A DNA stretch of 64,000 nt from Pseudobdellovibrio exovorus JSS (lineage in GTDB: Bacteria > Bdellovibrionota > Bdellovibrionia > Bdellovibrionales > Bdellovibrionaceae), in the NCBI RefSeq assembly GCF_000348725.1, contig NC_020813.1, positions 1,960,248 through 2,024,247 on the forward strand. Direction: 5' to 3'. This document shows positions 32,646-41,872 of the stretch, one piece after another. A model generated the notes under the pieces. It did not search any database. It was given only the letters and a program-made list of their open reading frames with translations, and was not told the DNA's origin. Position 1 is the stretch's first letter; every line of letters begins with the position of its first letter. A program made the translations under genes and the position numbers.

Positions 32646-33737
32646 TTACTTGAGCAAGCGACCTAGTTTTCCAGAGTCAGTAGACAAATACAGATACCCA
32701 TCGGGGCCGGAACGAACGTTGCGAAAACGATCGACATTTTCTAGCAACACTTCTTGCGAAACAACACGTGAACCATCGAGCTTAAGACGACGTAGCTGTT
32801 GACCTGACAAACACGCCACAAAGACGTTACCTTTCCATGCAGGGAATACATCAGCATCGTAAAAAGCAATGGCAGAAGGTGAAATCGATGGAACCCAATA
32901 AACAACCGAAGGAACAACTCCTACTTTTTCTGTGCCTTCACCTATCTTCGGTCCATAGTACTCACGCCCATGAGTGATATCAGGCCAGCCATAATTTTTT
33001 CCTGCTTCGATGATATTAATTTCATCTCCACCTCTTGGTCCCATGTCAGCTAACCACAGCTCGTTAGTTTGAGGACGAAATGCCAATCCCTGTGGACTAC
33101 GAATACCATAAGCAAATATCTCGGGACGTTGGCCTTTCTTTTTAAAAGGATTGTCTTCAGGTATAGAGCCGTCCTCTTTCAGACGAATCACCTTCCCATT
33201 ACTGTAAGCTAAGTCTTGCACTCTTTTGCGATCGTTGCGGTCACCCACAGTAAAAAACACATGTCCTTTTCCATCAAATTCGATACGGGAACCATAATGA
33301 ATGTCACTAGTGGAAGCTTCGTGAGCCGTGTAAATTTTCTTAAAGCTCTTCAACTCATCACCTACTAGAAAAGCGACAGCAAGTGCAGTTGCACTTTTAC
33401 CATTCGCCGGTTCTGAATATGTCAGAAATATTTTTCCGTTAGCAGGATGGACACGAATATCTAACAGACCACCTTGCCCGCGAGCATGCACCTGAGGAGC
33501 ACCCTTCACTTGCGTCGATCTTTTTGTTTTTGGATCAAAAATAAAAATTTTTCCACCGCGTTCGGTAAAGATAATCCGCCCATCTTTTAAAAAATCAAAT
33601 CCCCAGATAACATCTTTTCGTTCAGTCAAAACTTCATAACGAACTTTTTGTTTTTCGGGTACAAACTCACGTGCGAATGTGAGTGAAGAACTGAATACAC
33701 TGCCTATAAAGGCAAAAAGAAGCAAATTACGGATCAT
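32646..33737 (-). CDS. PQQ-dependent aldose sugar dehydrogenase
   Basis: 363 residues with a signal peptide ending near TFA. The six-bladed propeller of soluble glucose dehydrogenase-type enzymes (YliI-like) is indicated by WGFDFLKDGRIIFTERGGK, the catalytic-His region GGLLDIRVHP, HYGSRIEF, and YGIRSPQGLAF followed by NYGWPDITHG. PQQ would be bound in the periplasm and electrons passed to an acceptor. PQQ synthesis genes are not in the window. The gene starts with a good GGAGG site 26 nt after cysE and is probably the last of the long operon. Confidence 0.9.
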   Translation of the reverse strand: MIRNLLLFAFIGSVFSSSLTFAREFVPEKQKVRYEVLTERKDVIWGFDFLKDGRIIFTERGGKIFIFDPKTKRSTQVKGAPQVHARGQGGLLDIRVHPANGKIFLTYSEPANGKSATALAVAFLVGDELKSFKKIYTAHEASTSDIHYGSRIEFDGKGHVFFTVGDRNDRKRVQDLAYSNGKVIRLKEDGSIPEDNPFKKKGQRPEIFAYGIRSPQGLAFRPQTNELWLADMGPRGGDEINIIEAGKNYGWPDITHGREYYGPKIGEGTEKVGVVPSVVYWVPSISPSAIAFYDADVFPAWKGNVFVACLSGQQLRRLKLDGSRVVSQEVLLENVDRFRNVRSGPDGYLYLSTDSGKLGRLLK

Positions 33738-33763
33738 ATAAGCCTCCGATGTTTGATTTGTAT

Positions 33764-34276
33764 TTAACTATTTTTTTTAGCTGGTAACTCAACACTTTGT
33801 GGAGCTACGATAATAGCCCCTGCAGCCACAGGTTTTAAAACCACCGCATTAGCTCCTATGCGGGCATCATCACCAATTGTGATCGGCCCTAGCACTTTAG
33901 CTCCAGCCCCAATTAAAACTCGATTGCCCACAGTAGGATGACGTTTAACAGGATCGAATTTCACTCCCCCTAAAGTCACACCATGAAAAATTACGCAGTC
34001 ATCACCAATGATAGCCGTTTCCCCAATAACACATCCAACCCCATGATCGATCACAAGGCGTTTGCCAATCCGCGCCCCTGGATGAACCTCAATACCTGTT
34101 AATGTTCTAGAAATATCCGCAACTAAACGTGCAATGAAGTATAAACCAATATTGTAAAGGCCATGAGCTATCTGATGAAAAAAAATAGCGCGAGGGCCGG
34201 GATATAGAAAAAAAATTTCGAGGTAGGATTTAGCTGCGGGGTCATACTTTTTGTAAGCTTTTAATAATTCAAACAT
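33764..34276 (-). CDS. cysE: Serine O-acetyltransferase
   Basis: 170 residues. A short N-terminal helical part is followed by a left-handed beta-helix of hexapeptide repeats ([20 protein letters not shown], then IFHGVTLGG and [18 protein letters not shown]). The serine- and CoA-site residues Asp-His of DHGVG and His of HGVTLGG are seen. It makes O-acetylserine for cysteine synthesis. Its length matches short EpsC/CysE forms. It starts 3 nt after the OB-HD gene. A cysK partner is not present here. Confidence 0.94.
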   Translation of the reverse strand: MFELLKAYKKYDPAAKSYLEIFFLYPGPRAIFFHQIAHGLYNIGLYFIARLVADISRTLTGIEVHPGARIGKRLVIDHGVGCVIGETAIIGDDCVIFHGVTLGGVKFDPVKRHPTVGNRVLIGAGAKVLGPITIGDDARIGANAVVLKPVAAGAIIVAPQSVELPAKKNS

Positions 34277-34279
34277 CTA

Positions 34280-35257
34280 TTACGTCCAACGTCCTTTGAG
34301 ATCTTGTAGATAAAAATACCTCTCAAAGTGTTCGCTGTAACGTGACCATGAGTCACCCGTTTCACGTTCATCCTTAATAAAACCGAACATAGTGTCCATT
34401 TTAGAGTCCAACTCATCAATAGACGCCACCACAAAGGCCTCCATAATATAGGGACGCACCGGAGACCCATATTCAAGTTTACCATGATGTGACAAGACAA
34501 TGTGCTTTAAGATCTCTCGCAGATCTTCTGGAAAGCCCAAAATGCGTTGAGATTTACGATCAATTAACTCACACGCAAGTTGCATGTGCCCAAGTAATCT
34601 TCCCTTATGCGAATACTGAATTTGCTCGCGATTGATTTCGAGCTCCCAAACTTTACCAATATCATGAAAAATAGCTCCGAAAATCAATAGATCTTCGTTC
34701 AGATAGTTGTAGTGCGAGGCGACTAGTTTCATCATCTTACAGATCGAAACGATATGCTCTAATAAACCACCGCGTTTAGCGTGGTGAATAGATTTCGCAG
34801 CGGGAGCCTTTAATAACAACTCTTTGATTTCATCATCTTGTAAGCTATCCGTCAGAATTTGACGTATAGGTGGAGATTGTACAGTGGAAACAATCGACAT
34901 CATCTCGGCAAATAGCGCGTGGACATCAATTTTAACATCTTCTAAAAGGAAATCTTCTTTTTTGAATTGGTTCTGATCTGCTTTTTCAAGTTTGTGTACA
35001 ATAATCTGCTTACGCCCTTGATATACTTGCACCAAACCTTTTACAGAAATTAAATCACCTATATCAAATAAGTCCGAAATTTCGTCGACACGATCCCATA
35101 CACGCGCATCGATATGGCCACTTTTATCACCTATCAGTAAACTTAAAAAAGCGCGGCCATTTTTGCCAGTGCCTTTGACTTTGTCTTTCACAAGAAAAAC
35201 ACGATCCGTAATGGGCTCTTTATCGTTTAGAAGTTTAATTGAAGTGTGTTGTTGCAT
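34280..35257 (-). CDS. OB-fold plus HD-domain exoribonuclease (YhaM-like)
   Basis: 325 residues. An N-terminal OB fold (about 15-95) with KGTGKNGRAFLSLLIGDKSG precedes an HD domain whose metal ligands appear as His in GGLLEHIVSI, His-Asp in GAIFHDIGKV and His in VLSHHGKLEYG. This order matches the 3'-5' exoribonuclease YhaM of Gram-positive bacteria. It would degrade short RNA or act on single-stranded DNA. The ATG at 35257 has AGGTGA upstream and shares one base with the preceding stop (TGATG); a TTG at 35260 is disfavoured. Confidence 0.9.
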   Translation of the reverse strand: MQQHTSIKLLNDKEPITDRVFLVKDKVKGTGKNGRAFLSLLIGDKSGHIDARVWDRVDEISDLFDIGDLISVKGLVQVYQGRKQIIVHKLEKADQNQFKKEDFLLEDVKIDVHALFAEMMSIVSTVQSPPIRQILTDSLQDDEIKELLLKAPAAKSIHHAKRGGLLEHIVSICKMMKLVASHYNYLNEDLLIFGAIFHDIGKVWELEINREQIQYSHKGRLLGHMQLACELIDRKSQRILGFPEDLREILKHIVLSHHGKLEYGSPVRPYIMEAFVVASIDELDSKMDTMFGFIKDERETGDSWSRYSEHFERYFYLQDLKGRWT

Positions 35258-35904
35258 CAAAAATCACCTACGCATAATTCTTGAGTGTATCTAGAGTCTG
35301 TAATTGTCAGTTGTGTTAAGTTAATTTGATTCCCCTGACGGAACACCAATAGATAGCGACCTGCAATGACAGGTAAGTAACGCAGATCTGTCGTGTTCAG
35401 CTTTAAGAAATCTTCTTTTTGCAGGCTCGTGAAACTTTTTTTGATATCAACGAACTTACCACACCCCATACCGAAGTTCTCATCGTCAATAGTACGCAAA
35501 GGGCTATTACTGATAAAGTAGAGATGCTGTATTTCTGGAAGTGATTCAAACTGCTCTTTCGGAAAGTTCATAAAAAAACTTCCATCACCCGTTACAACAT
35601 TTTTCAAATCGATATCACCACCACCTTTAGGCAATTCATATCGAATGATCGGTTCAGCTAAAACATTTTCACTAATACTTGTGAACTGAATTTGCAGAGG
35701 AACAAGAATATACTGCGGTGAAAAACTGGTGGCCACTTCAGCCATCAGCTTATCTTCGATTTCAACCATCACTTGCTTGGGAATCTGAACCTCACGAGCT
35801 AAATCTTTTACCTGAATCGTAGTTACATCCACAGTCTTTTTTTCTTTAAGACAGCCCGTAAGTGATAGAATACAGATCAAAAATATTAATCGATAGTTAA
35901 GCAT
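35257..35904 (-). CDS. Uncharacterised lipoprotein in the Mla operon
   Basis: 215 residues. The lipobox SLTGC places the lipidated Cys at 18. The rest is strand-rich with no recognised domain; two Cys near residue 148 and the C-terminus (MGCGKF, LCVGDF) could form a disulfide. It starts with ATG at 35904, sharing one base with the stop of the GYF/TM gene, so the two proteins are probably made together and may form a complex. Its position downstream of the mla-type genes suggests an envelope role. Confidence 0.8.
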   Translation of the reverse strand: MLNYRLIFLICILSLTGCLKEKKTVDVTTIQVKDLAREVQIPKQVMVEIEDKLMAEVATSFSPQYILVPLQIQFTSISENVLAEPIIRYELPKGGGDIDLKNVVTGDGSFFMNFPKEQFESLPEIQHLYFISNSPLRTIDDENFGMGCGKFVDIKKSFTSLQKEDFLKLNTTDLRYLPVIAGRYLLVFRQGNQINLTQLTITDSRYTQELCVGDF

Positions 35905-37643
35905 CAATTAACCAAACTTTTAGCCTCGAAAACAGGGTTAAAATTCTGAATCGTAATAAAGTGATCTTTGAGGAAAGCACGAATATCCGCCTGAGAATTT
36001 TGACGAATCAATTTATCCAGCTTCAACCAATCACGATAAAATATCTGTTGTCTAGAGTCTAATAACTGGATCTGTTGTGAAATATCGCTATCTGCGTTGA
36101 CCTTCAGTTTATTTTGGCCAATCAGTAGATGATTTAGCTCTGAGTTCAGATCTAAATTTGAAGATTTTTCTAACGTCACAGCCTCTTTACTGCGCTCTTG
36201 AGAATCGAATAGCAATAAATTCAACTGATCACGATTTTGCGGGTTTGAAATTTTAGCCACGTTATTAGCCACAAACTCAGTAGCAGCGCTTTTTTGAGAT
36301 ACTTCTAAGTAATCATGTAATTGGAACAAGATCAGCTCATCCCCTGTAAGAAGCTTTTTAGCTTCTTCACGCGCGACCTGAAGATCTTTCCACAGATACG
36401 AATTCTGCGGCACTAAAGGCGGCTTAATAAACTGAGCCGCCAATTGGCAAGGTGTATTCAAGAACTGACGTACAGAAACTTTAAATAACACATCATTAGC
36501 AGCTTCATGGGCCAACACGATCTGAGACAAAAGGAGTTCTTTTTTATAATCGTAATAAACTGTTGTGTACTTTTCTAATAAGCTCACTAACTCAGCACTG
36601 AATTGCGCGCGGTCTATCGGTGCCATCGCATGATAAGACTGTGTCATCCCGACTAAATAGCGACCTGACTTTTCTTGATTAAAAAGATTTTTAAATTGAT
36701 TGTAAGCCTCTGTAAAACGACCACTCACCAAGTAAAGTAGAGCTTGATTTTCACGTGTTACTAGTGACGTCGCATCTGAAGAGGTCGATTTAACTAGAGC
36801 CTCTTGCGCTAACGAATAATTTTTTTCATCAAAAGCTCTAAGAAAGTTAACCAGCTCCATACTTGCACGTTGTGTGTGGGATAAGGACTGCTCTTGTAAG
36901 TAACTGATATCTTCGCGAGTAACCAAATTCATTTTAGACAGCAGTGGATACATCTCGAGTAAGTCAGGAAGAATACGGCGTTGAACCGCCACAGGTAAAC
37001 GCGCAAAGGCCTCTGCTGCTTTTTGATATAGCCCTTGATATTTCAACTTGCGCACATTGATGGCTAACTCTTCTTCTTGCTTTTGTAGATTACGTTTTTG
37101 AATAAAGCCATACCCAAAGAAGCCACCGAGTACTAAGACGACGGCCACAATCGTTAAGCCAATCACTTTGCCCGAAAATACACTGACTTTCTTTTGTACC
37201 GCGGCATCTGTTTTAACCCCATAAACCCGTGTTTTTTCACTTCTAACAGGTTGGTATTCAGCCGCATTATTTAGGATTTCTTTAACGATATCGATGTCTT
37301 GTGTATTGGAATAATCTTTATTGTCGAATGAAATATCGGTGAACTTGTTTTCTTCTTTTTCTGGAACCAACAAGGATTCATCGATTGTTTTAGAAACACT
37401 TTGATAGGTCTTGGTACTTTCTTGTCTAGCATCGATCTCTTTACGCATTTCTTCAACAATGCCCTTAAACTCAGGGTTTTCGCGTACGTAAAGCCAACGT
37501 GTCTCTGGATCACGAATTTCGTCAATTAAAGACAATTGTTTTTTACGGATAAGATCAGTTACTTGATCAAACGTATAGGGCCCTAGAATTTTGCTCTCGG
37601 ATTTAATCAGCCATTTTTTCTCTGAGTTTTTTTCAAGATACAT
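35904..37643 (-). CDS. GYF_2-domain protein with single membrane helix and helical C-terminus
   Basis: 579 residues. A GYF_2 domain at about 8-55 (KILGPYTFDQVTDLI...RWLYVREN) is followed by an acidic linker, a transmembrane helix at about 160-180, and about 390 residues of helices that look TPR-like (QGLYQKAAEAFARLP, SGRFTEAYNQFKNLF). The topology is cytoplasmic GYF domain with the repeat part in the periplasm, though helical repeats in this orientation are unusual and the orientation is inferred. It lies 23 nt after the MCE gene. Along with the GYF-PilZ protein it is the second GYF protein in the window. Confidence 0.85.
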   Translation of the reverse strand: MYLEKNSEKKWLIKSESKILGPYTFDQVTDLIRKKQLSLIDEIRDPETRWLYVRENPEFKGIVEEMRKEIDARQESTKTYQSVSKTIDESLLVPEKEENKFTDISFDNKDYSNTQDIDIVKEILNNAAEYQPVRSEKTRVYGVKTDAAVQKKVSVFSGKVIGLTIVAVVLVLGGFFGYGFIQKRNLQKQEEELAINVRKLKYQGLYQKAAEAFARLPVAVQRRILPDLLEMYPLLSKMNLVTREDISYLQEQSLSHTQRASMELVNFLRAFDEKNYSLAQEALVKSTSSDATSLVTRENQALLYLVSGRFTEAYNQFKNLFNQEKSGRYLVGMTQSYHAMAPIDRAQFSAELVSLLEKYTTVYYDYKKELLLSQIVLAHEAANDVLFKVSVRQFLNTPCQLAAQFIKPPLVPQNSYLWKDLQVAREEAKKLLTGDELILFQLHDYLEVSQKSAATEFVANNVAKISNPQNRDQLNLLLFDSQERSKEAVTLEKSSNLDLNSELNHLLIGQNKLKVNADSDISQQIQLLDSRQQIFYRDWLKLDKLIRQNSQADIRAFLKDHFITIQNFNPVFEAKSLVN

Positions 37644-37666
37644 ATTCTATCCCATCAATAAAACAT

Positions 37667-39046
37667 CTAAAAAGGCGCTCGGGTTAACAAGAGTTTCAAA
37701 TCATCATTCGTTAAGTAAATACCCGCTCCGAAGAAGTTCGACTGAGCACCTTTTTTATCCAAGATATCGTTGTATCCCGCTGTCAGATAAAGCCCATAAA
37801 ACAGACGATAGTTCAAAGTGGCACGCATTTGTAATTTTTCAAAATCATAGAAATCCATGCCCGCTTTTAAGTTGCGACCTAGCATGTGATAATCGATACC
37901 AAATCCACCTGTATTTTCAAAAAGACCTGCTCTAAGAGTCCAATCGAAAAAGTTTTTGGCAAAATAAACCGTGAATGTCGATTTGCTTTTAAATGTTTTA
38001 GTTTCGGTGTACGAGTTCCCACCGCCACCACCCGGAGTGATATTGTACTCTGTTGTTTCCACAACTCCCGCAGGATCCGTTACTACACCAACATAGTAGT
38101 AGCGATCCAGACCTGGTTGAATCGTGATACCTACGCTTGTACGAGTTCCTTTAGCTTCACTTAAATAGTATCCGTTAAAGTCTACGCCAGTTTCGATACG
38201 CTCAGCCGCTCCCACCAGACCACTTAAACCTTCAATCGCTGAAGATACATCTTCAGCTGTTTGTTCGTCTGAAATCAACTTACCAATCGTACCTTGACCA
38301 TTATTAATTTTAGTTGTGATTTCTTCGATGTTTTTCATCGAATTATCTAAGCGGGACATCGTGTGCTTCCACGTAGATTTAAAGCCCTGTTCGCTTTCAT
38401 CATTGATCAATTCATCTAATGTAGAGGTGATGCTACCCACCTCGGCGATGATCTGACTGATTTGTTCTTTATTTTCACCAGTCATCTGAGATAAATCAGC
38501 CGTTAACTTTTCAATATTCAAGACGATACGGCCTAAGACATGTTTATCCGTACCATTTTCAGAAACGGCCTCTTGTAGATTCTTAGAGACTTCTTTTAAT
38601 GATCCGGCCAATTCAGTGATTTGCCCCATGACATCATCAAGGCCACCGCCTGATTTAACATTCAGGATTTGACCGCCATCTTCCAGTTCCGGATCACCCA
38701 CATTACCGGGGAAAATTTCGACACTTTTATCACCCAAGATCCCGTTCGCCTTCATCGCCACCGCAGCAGAACGAGTTAAGCTGACATCGGATTTAACAGT
38801 GACATCGATACGAGCCTGACCATCCTGCAAACGAATATCTTTAATGACACCTACTGGAATACCAGCGGATTTAATGGCAGAGCCTTTAACTAATCCTTGG
38901 GCACTTGGTAAAAGAAACCATGCTTTTTTAGAGCGACCCAAATAACTTGGATCATCGCTTACTTGCATAGACATAAAGGCGATCAAGCCGCCGATCAGAA
39001 CTACTAATAGTCCAACTTTAAACTCTGGCGATTTTAAAAAACTCAC
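37667..39046 (-). CDS. MCE-domain (MlaD-like) protein with C-terminal barrel-like domain
   Basis: 459 residues. An N-terminal membrane anchor (about 11-28) is followed by one MCE domain (about 35-130; SAGIPVGVIKDIRL and GILGDKSVEIFPG). Residues 135-285 are a long helical, Gln/Glu-rich region. Residues 290-459 alternate aromatic and polar residues in strand-like segments (TSVGITIQPG, YYYVGVVTDP, FTVYFAKNFFDW, YGLYLTAGY) and end in Phe, as an outer-membrane barrel does. MlaD alone is about 180 residues, so this is an MCE-barrel fusion. It begins with GTG, preceded by GGAG. Together with MlaF and MlaE it forms a lipid ABC transporter. Confidence 0.88.
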   Translation of the reverse strand: MSFLKSPEFKVGLLVVLIGGLIAFMSMQVSDDPSYLGRSKKAWFLLPSAQGLVKGSAIKSAGIPVGVIKDIRLQDGQARIDVTVKSDVSLTRSAAVAMKANGILGDKSVEIFPGNVGDPELEDGGQILNVKSGGGLDDVMGQITELAGSLKEVSKNLQEAVSENGTDKHVLGRIVLNIEKLTADLSQMTGENKEQISQIIAEVGSITSTLDELINDESEQGFKSTWKHTMSRLDNSMKNIEEITTKINNGQGTIGKLISDEQTAEDVSSAIEGLSGLVGAAERIETGVDFNGYYLSEAKGTRTSVGITIQPGLDRYYYVGVVTDPAGVVETTEYNITPGGGGGNSYTETKTFKSKSTFTVYFAKNFFDWTLRAGLFENTGGFGIDYHMLGRNLKAGMDFYDFEKLQMRATLNYRLFYGLYLTAGYNDILDKKGAQSNFFGAGIYLTNDDLKLLLTRAPF

Positions 39047-39074
39047 TCGGGAATCTCCATCATGTTGTCAGTTC

Positions 39075-39839
39075 TCAGTGTTTTATTCCTTTATCAACAA
39101 ATCTTCTAACCAACTCGTTATCCGATTTATAAAAATCATCTGCCGTTCCTGATAAAAGAACCTTCCCCGCATCCAACATCACAATATAGTCCGCGATTCG
39201 AAAGGCAGCTTTCAAATCGTGGGATACCATTATAGATGTAGTTCCAGGACGAGCCTGGTGCGTTTCTAGGATTAAATTATCTACCATTTCCGTCAGAATG
39301 GGATCTAATCCTGTCGTCGGTTCATCATAGATCAGGATTTCTGGATCAAGGGCGAGCGCACGAGCTAGACCAGTACGCTTCTGCATACCACCCGAGATCT
39401 GACTTGGTAGTTTATGATTATGTTTCGGATCTAACCCCACCATCGTTAATTTTTCTTGGGCTATCTTTAAAACCTGCTCTTTTGAAAGATGGCGACGATG
39501 CTCTTCTAAGGGGAAGCATACGTTTTCTAATACAGTCATATCATCGAAAAGTGCGGCACTTTGGAAAAGCACTCCATAGTTACAACGAAATGCAGTCAAG
39601 GCATCATTATCTAAAGAGTTCAAATCAGTCCCTAGAATCGACACATGACCAGAGGTCGGGCGATACAATCCTAACATGTGCTTCAACATCACACTTTTAC
39701 CCGTACCAGAGAAACCAATAATAGAAGTCAAACTCCCTTTAGGAATTTTTAAATCAATACCTTTTAGGATGAACTCATGTCCATCGAAACTCTTTTTTAC
39801 ATCATCTAGAACTACGGCGTATTCTTTTGCTGTGCTCAT
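39075..39839 (-). CDS. mlaF: MlaF-like phospholipid ABC transporter ATPase
   Basis: 254 residues. Walker A GFSGTGKS near residue 43, signature ISGGMQKR, Walker B LIYDEPTTGLDP and the H-loop SHDLKA. The YGVLFQSAALFDDMTVLENV segment is typical of MlaF. It drives lipid movement with MlaE and the MCE protein. Its ATG shares one base with the mlaE stop. Confidence 0.95.
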   Translation of the reverse strand: MSTAKEYAVVLDDVKKSFDGHEFILKGIDLKIPKGSLTSIIGFSGTGKSVMLKHMLGLYRPTSGHVSILGTDLNSLDNDALTAFRCNYGVLFQSAALFDDMTVLENVCFPLEEHRRHLSKEQVLKIAQEKLTMVGLDPKHNHKLPSQISGGMQKRTGLARALALDPEILIYDEPTTGLDPILTEMVDNLILETHQARPGTTSIMVSHDLKAAFRIADYIVMLDAGKVLLSGTADDFYKSDNELVRRFVDKGIKH

Positions 39840-40687
39840 TAACCAATCCCTGTCATCACGTAGAAAATACGAATTAAATTCATCAAGAAGTAATCTAGGA
39901 TAATGATGCTCACCATACTGATCACGACTCCGCGGTTAGTGGCTTCACCCACACCTTTTGCTCCGCCTGAGGTATTAAATCCTTTGTAGGTACAAATAAC
40001 GGCGAAAACCAATCCGAAGATCGCAGCTTTAATCAAACCTTCATTAATATGACGAACTTCAACTGTCGCTGCGATTTTAGACATGAAAACCGCGTGATCT
40101 AAACCAACCAATTTAGTACACAAAATCCACGACCCAAACATCGCCATGAAATCGAACAATGCAGTGAGCAGCGGCATACAGATAATCGCCGCTATCAAAC
40201 GTGGAGCAATCAAATACTGTTTCGTATTCACACCCATCACATCTAACGCATCCATTTGTTCATTCACACGCATCGTTCCCAAACGTGCCGCCATAGCTCC
40301 ACCCGCACGGGCGGCTACGATCAAACCCGTTAATACCGGACCTAACTCGCGTGAAATCCCCAAAGCCACTGTCGGACCAACAAGATCCACCGCATTGACA
40401 AGTTTAAATCCTAAGTAAACCTGAAATGATAACGCCAAACCGGTAAAGATACTTGTTAATGTGATAATTCCTACGGATTGATTTCCGATGAATTCCATGT
40501 GCTTTAAAACTTCGCCATAGCGATATGGTTTTACAAATAGCAATCGCAGACTTTGCCATGCAAAAATCGTAATCAGTCCAACTTCACGCACACTCGAAAC
40601 AAAACTATCTACAACAACAGAAATAGTTGTATCAATTTTTGCAGCCCATCTTTGTATCCAAGTGGTTTTAACGTTTTCTTCACTCAT
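39839..40687 (-). CDS. mlaE: MlaE-like phospholipid ABC transporter permease
   Basis: 282 residues. The MlaE fold is seen from the amphipathic N-terminal helix, the central GLIVAARAGGAMAARLGTMRVNEQMDALDVMG motif region and about five membrane helices to the end. The Mla-type complex keeps lipid asymmetry or exports lipids to the outer membrane. The ATG overlaps the alr stop (ATGA). Confidence 0.95.
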   Translation of the reverse strand: MSEENVKTTWIQRWAAKIDTTISVVVDSFVSSVREVGLITIFAWQSLRLLFVKPYRYGEVLKHMEFIGNQSVGIITLTSIFTGLALSFQVYLGFKLVNAVDLVGPTVALGISRELGPVLTGLIVAARAGGAMAARLGTMRVNEQMDALDVMGVNTKQYLIAPRLIAAIICMPLLTALFDFMAMFGSWILCTKLVGLDHAVFMSKIAATVEVRHINEGLIKAAIFGLVFAVICTYKGFNTSGGAKGVGEATNRGVVISMVSIIILDYFLMNLIRIFYVMTGIG

Positions 40688-41865
40688 GTTTTTTTCAATC
40701 CTCTAAAGTGTCTTGGCACGCGCTCTCCGACAGACGTCAGCGTTTCCCACACAATGGTATTTGTATGCAGCGCCTGTTCCGTTGCCGACAAAAAGTTGTT
40801 CTTATCATCGTAACCAAAAAGAATAACTTCCTCTTCAACCCATTGTTCCGGAGTTGTTTTTTCCACAACATCCGTCGCATCTAACATTAAAAAATCCATA
40901 CAAACACGTCCCACGATAGGAACGCGTTCTCCGTTCAATAGGGCATATCCCCGATTTGAAACTAAACGATGAATCCCATCCGCATAACCAATGGGAACAA
41001 CAGCTATATACGATGGCCGCTGAGCTACCCATGTAGAGCCATAGGATACCGAATCACCTACTTCAAGACGTCGCATATTATTCACAACGCTTTTCAAAGA
41101 CATCACAGCCCGAAACTCTGCTGGCCCCTGTAATTCATTTCCTGTGTAGCCATACAACATAAGACCCGGGCGAAATCCCCACTTCTGTTGCAGTAATAAC
41201 TTATTAGGATTTTCAATCTGAGGACCACTTTGCAACTGTGCAAGGCCGACTATACCACCCGTATTCAAAAGATGTGCGTACACATCCATATCTTTGAAGT
41301 AATCAAACACCTGTGAAAAAACTTGAGTTTGACGAGCAGACTGTCCTAAAGCGGACGCCGCATCTTCACCAGAGGTAAAATGAGTTAGTACCGCTTTAAG
41401 TTTCAACTTTTTAGAATTTGAAAAATACTGACGAAGCTTTTCGGCCTCGCTTGGAGCAAACCCTAAACGACTCATCCCCGTATTGAACTTCAGATGAATT
41501 TTCATAGGCTCGTCGGCTACCGCTTCTAGATGTTGAATTTGTTGCCACGAACTCACGACAGGAGTCAGTTGATACTCCATAATTTTTTCAGCACCACGCT
41601 TATCAAAGCCACGAAAAACTAAAATATCTGTTTTAATACCAGAAGCTCTTAATAAAAGGCCTTCTTCAATCAGACAAACACCTAAGACATTAGCCCCTTC
41701 TTTTTCAAGGGTTTTACCGATTTGAACGTCCCCATGGCCATAGGCATTGGCCTTAATCATAGGACATATAAATCGATCATCTGCCGCAATCTTTTTAATC
41801 TGGTTCCAATTAAAGATCAGATTCTCAAGATTAATGTCGGCATAGGTCCGTCTGAACATCTCCAT
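40684..41865 (-). CDS. alr: Alanine racemase
   Basis: 393 residues, the normal length. The PLP lysine is Lys38 in MIKANAYGHG, and the second catalytic base Tyr lies in VSYGSTW near residue 268. Further PLP contacts are LSHxT-like HFTSGED and PIGYADG. It supplies D-alanine for peptidoglycan. It lies 7 nt after the degenerate GGDEF gene and overlaps mlaE. Its placement between signalling genes and a lipid transporter is unusual, since alr usually sits near dnaB or tatD. Confidence 0.97.
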   Translation of the reverse strand: MEMFRRTYADINLENLIFNWNQIKKIAADDRFICPMIKANAYGHGDVQIGKTLEKEGANVLGVCLIEEGLLLRASGIKTDILVFRGFDKRGAEKIMEYQLTPVVSSWQQIQHLEAVADEPMKIHLKFNTGMSRLGFAPSEAEKLRQYFSNSKKLKLKAVLTHFTSGEDAASALGQSARQTQVFSQVFDYFKDMDVYAHLLNTGGIVGLAQLQSGPQIENPNKLLLQQKWGFRPGLMLYGYTGNELQGPAEFRAVMSLKSVVNNMRRLEVGDSVSYGSTWVAQRPSYIAVVPIGYADGIHRLVSNRGYALLNGERVPIVGRVCMDFLMLDATDVVEKTTPEQWVEEEVILFGYDDKNNFLSATEQALHTNTIVWETLTSVGERVPRHFRGLKKT

Positions 41866-41872
41866 AGCTAGC

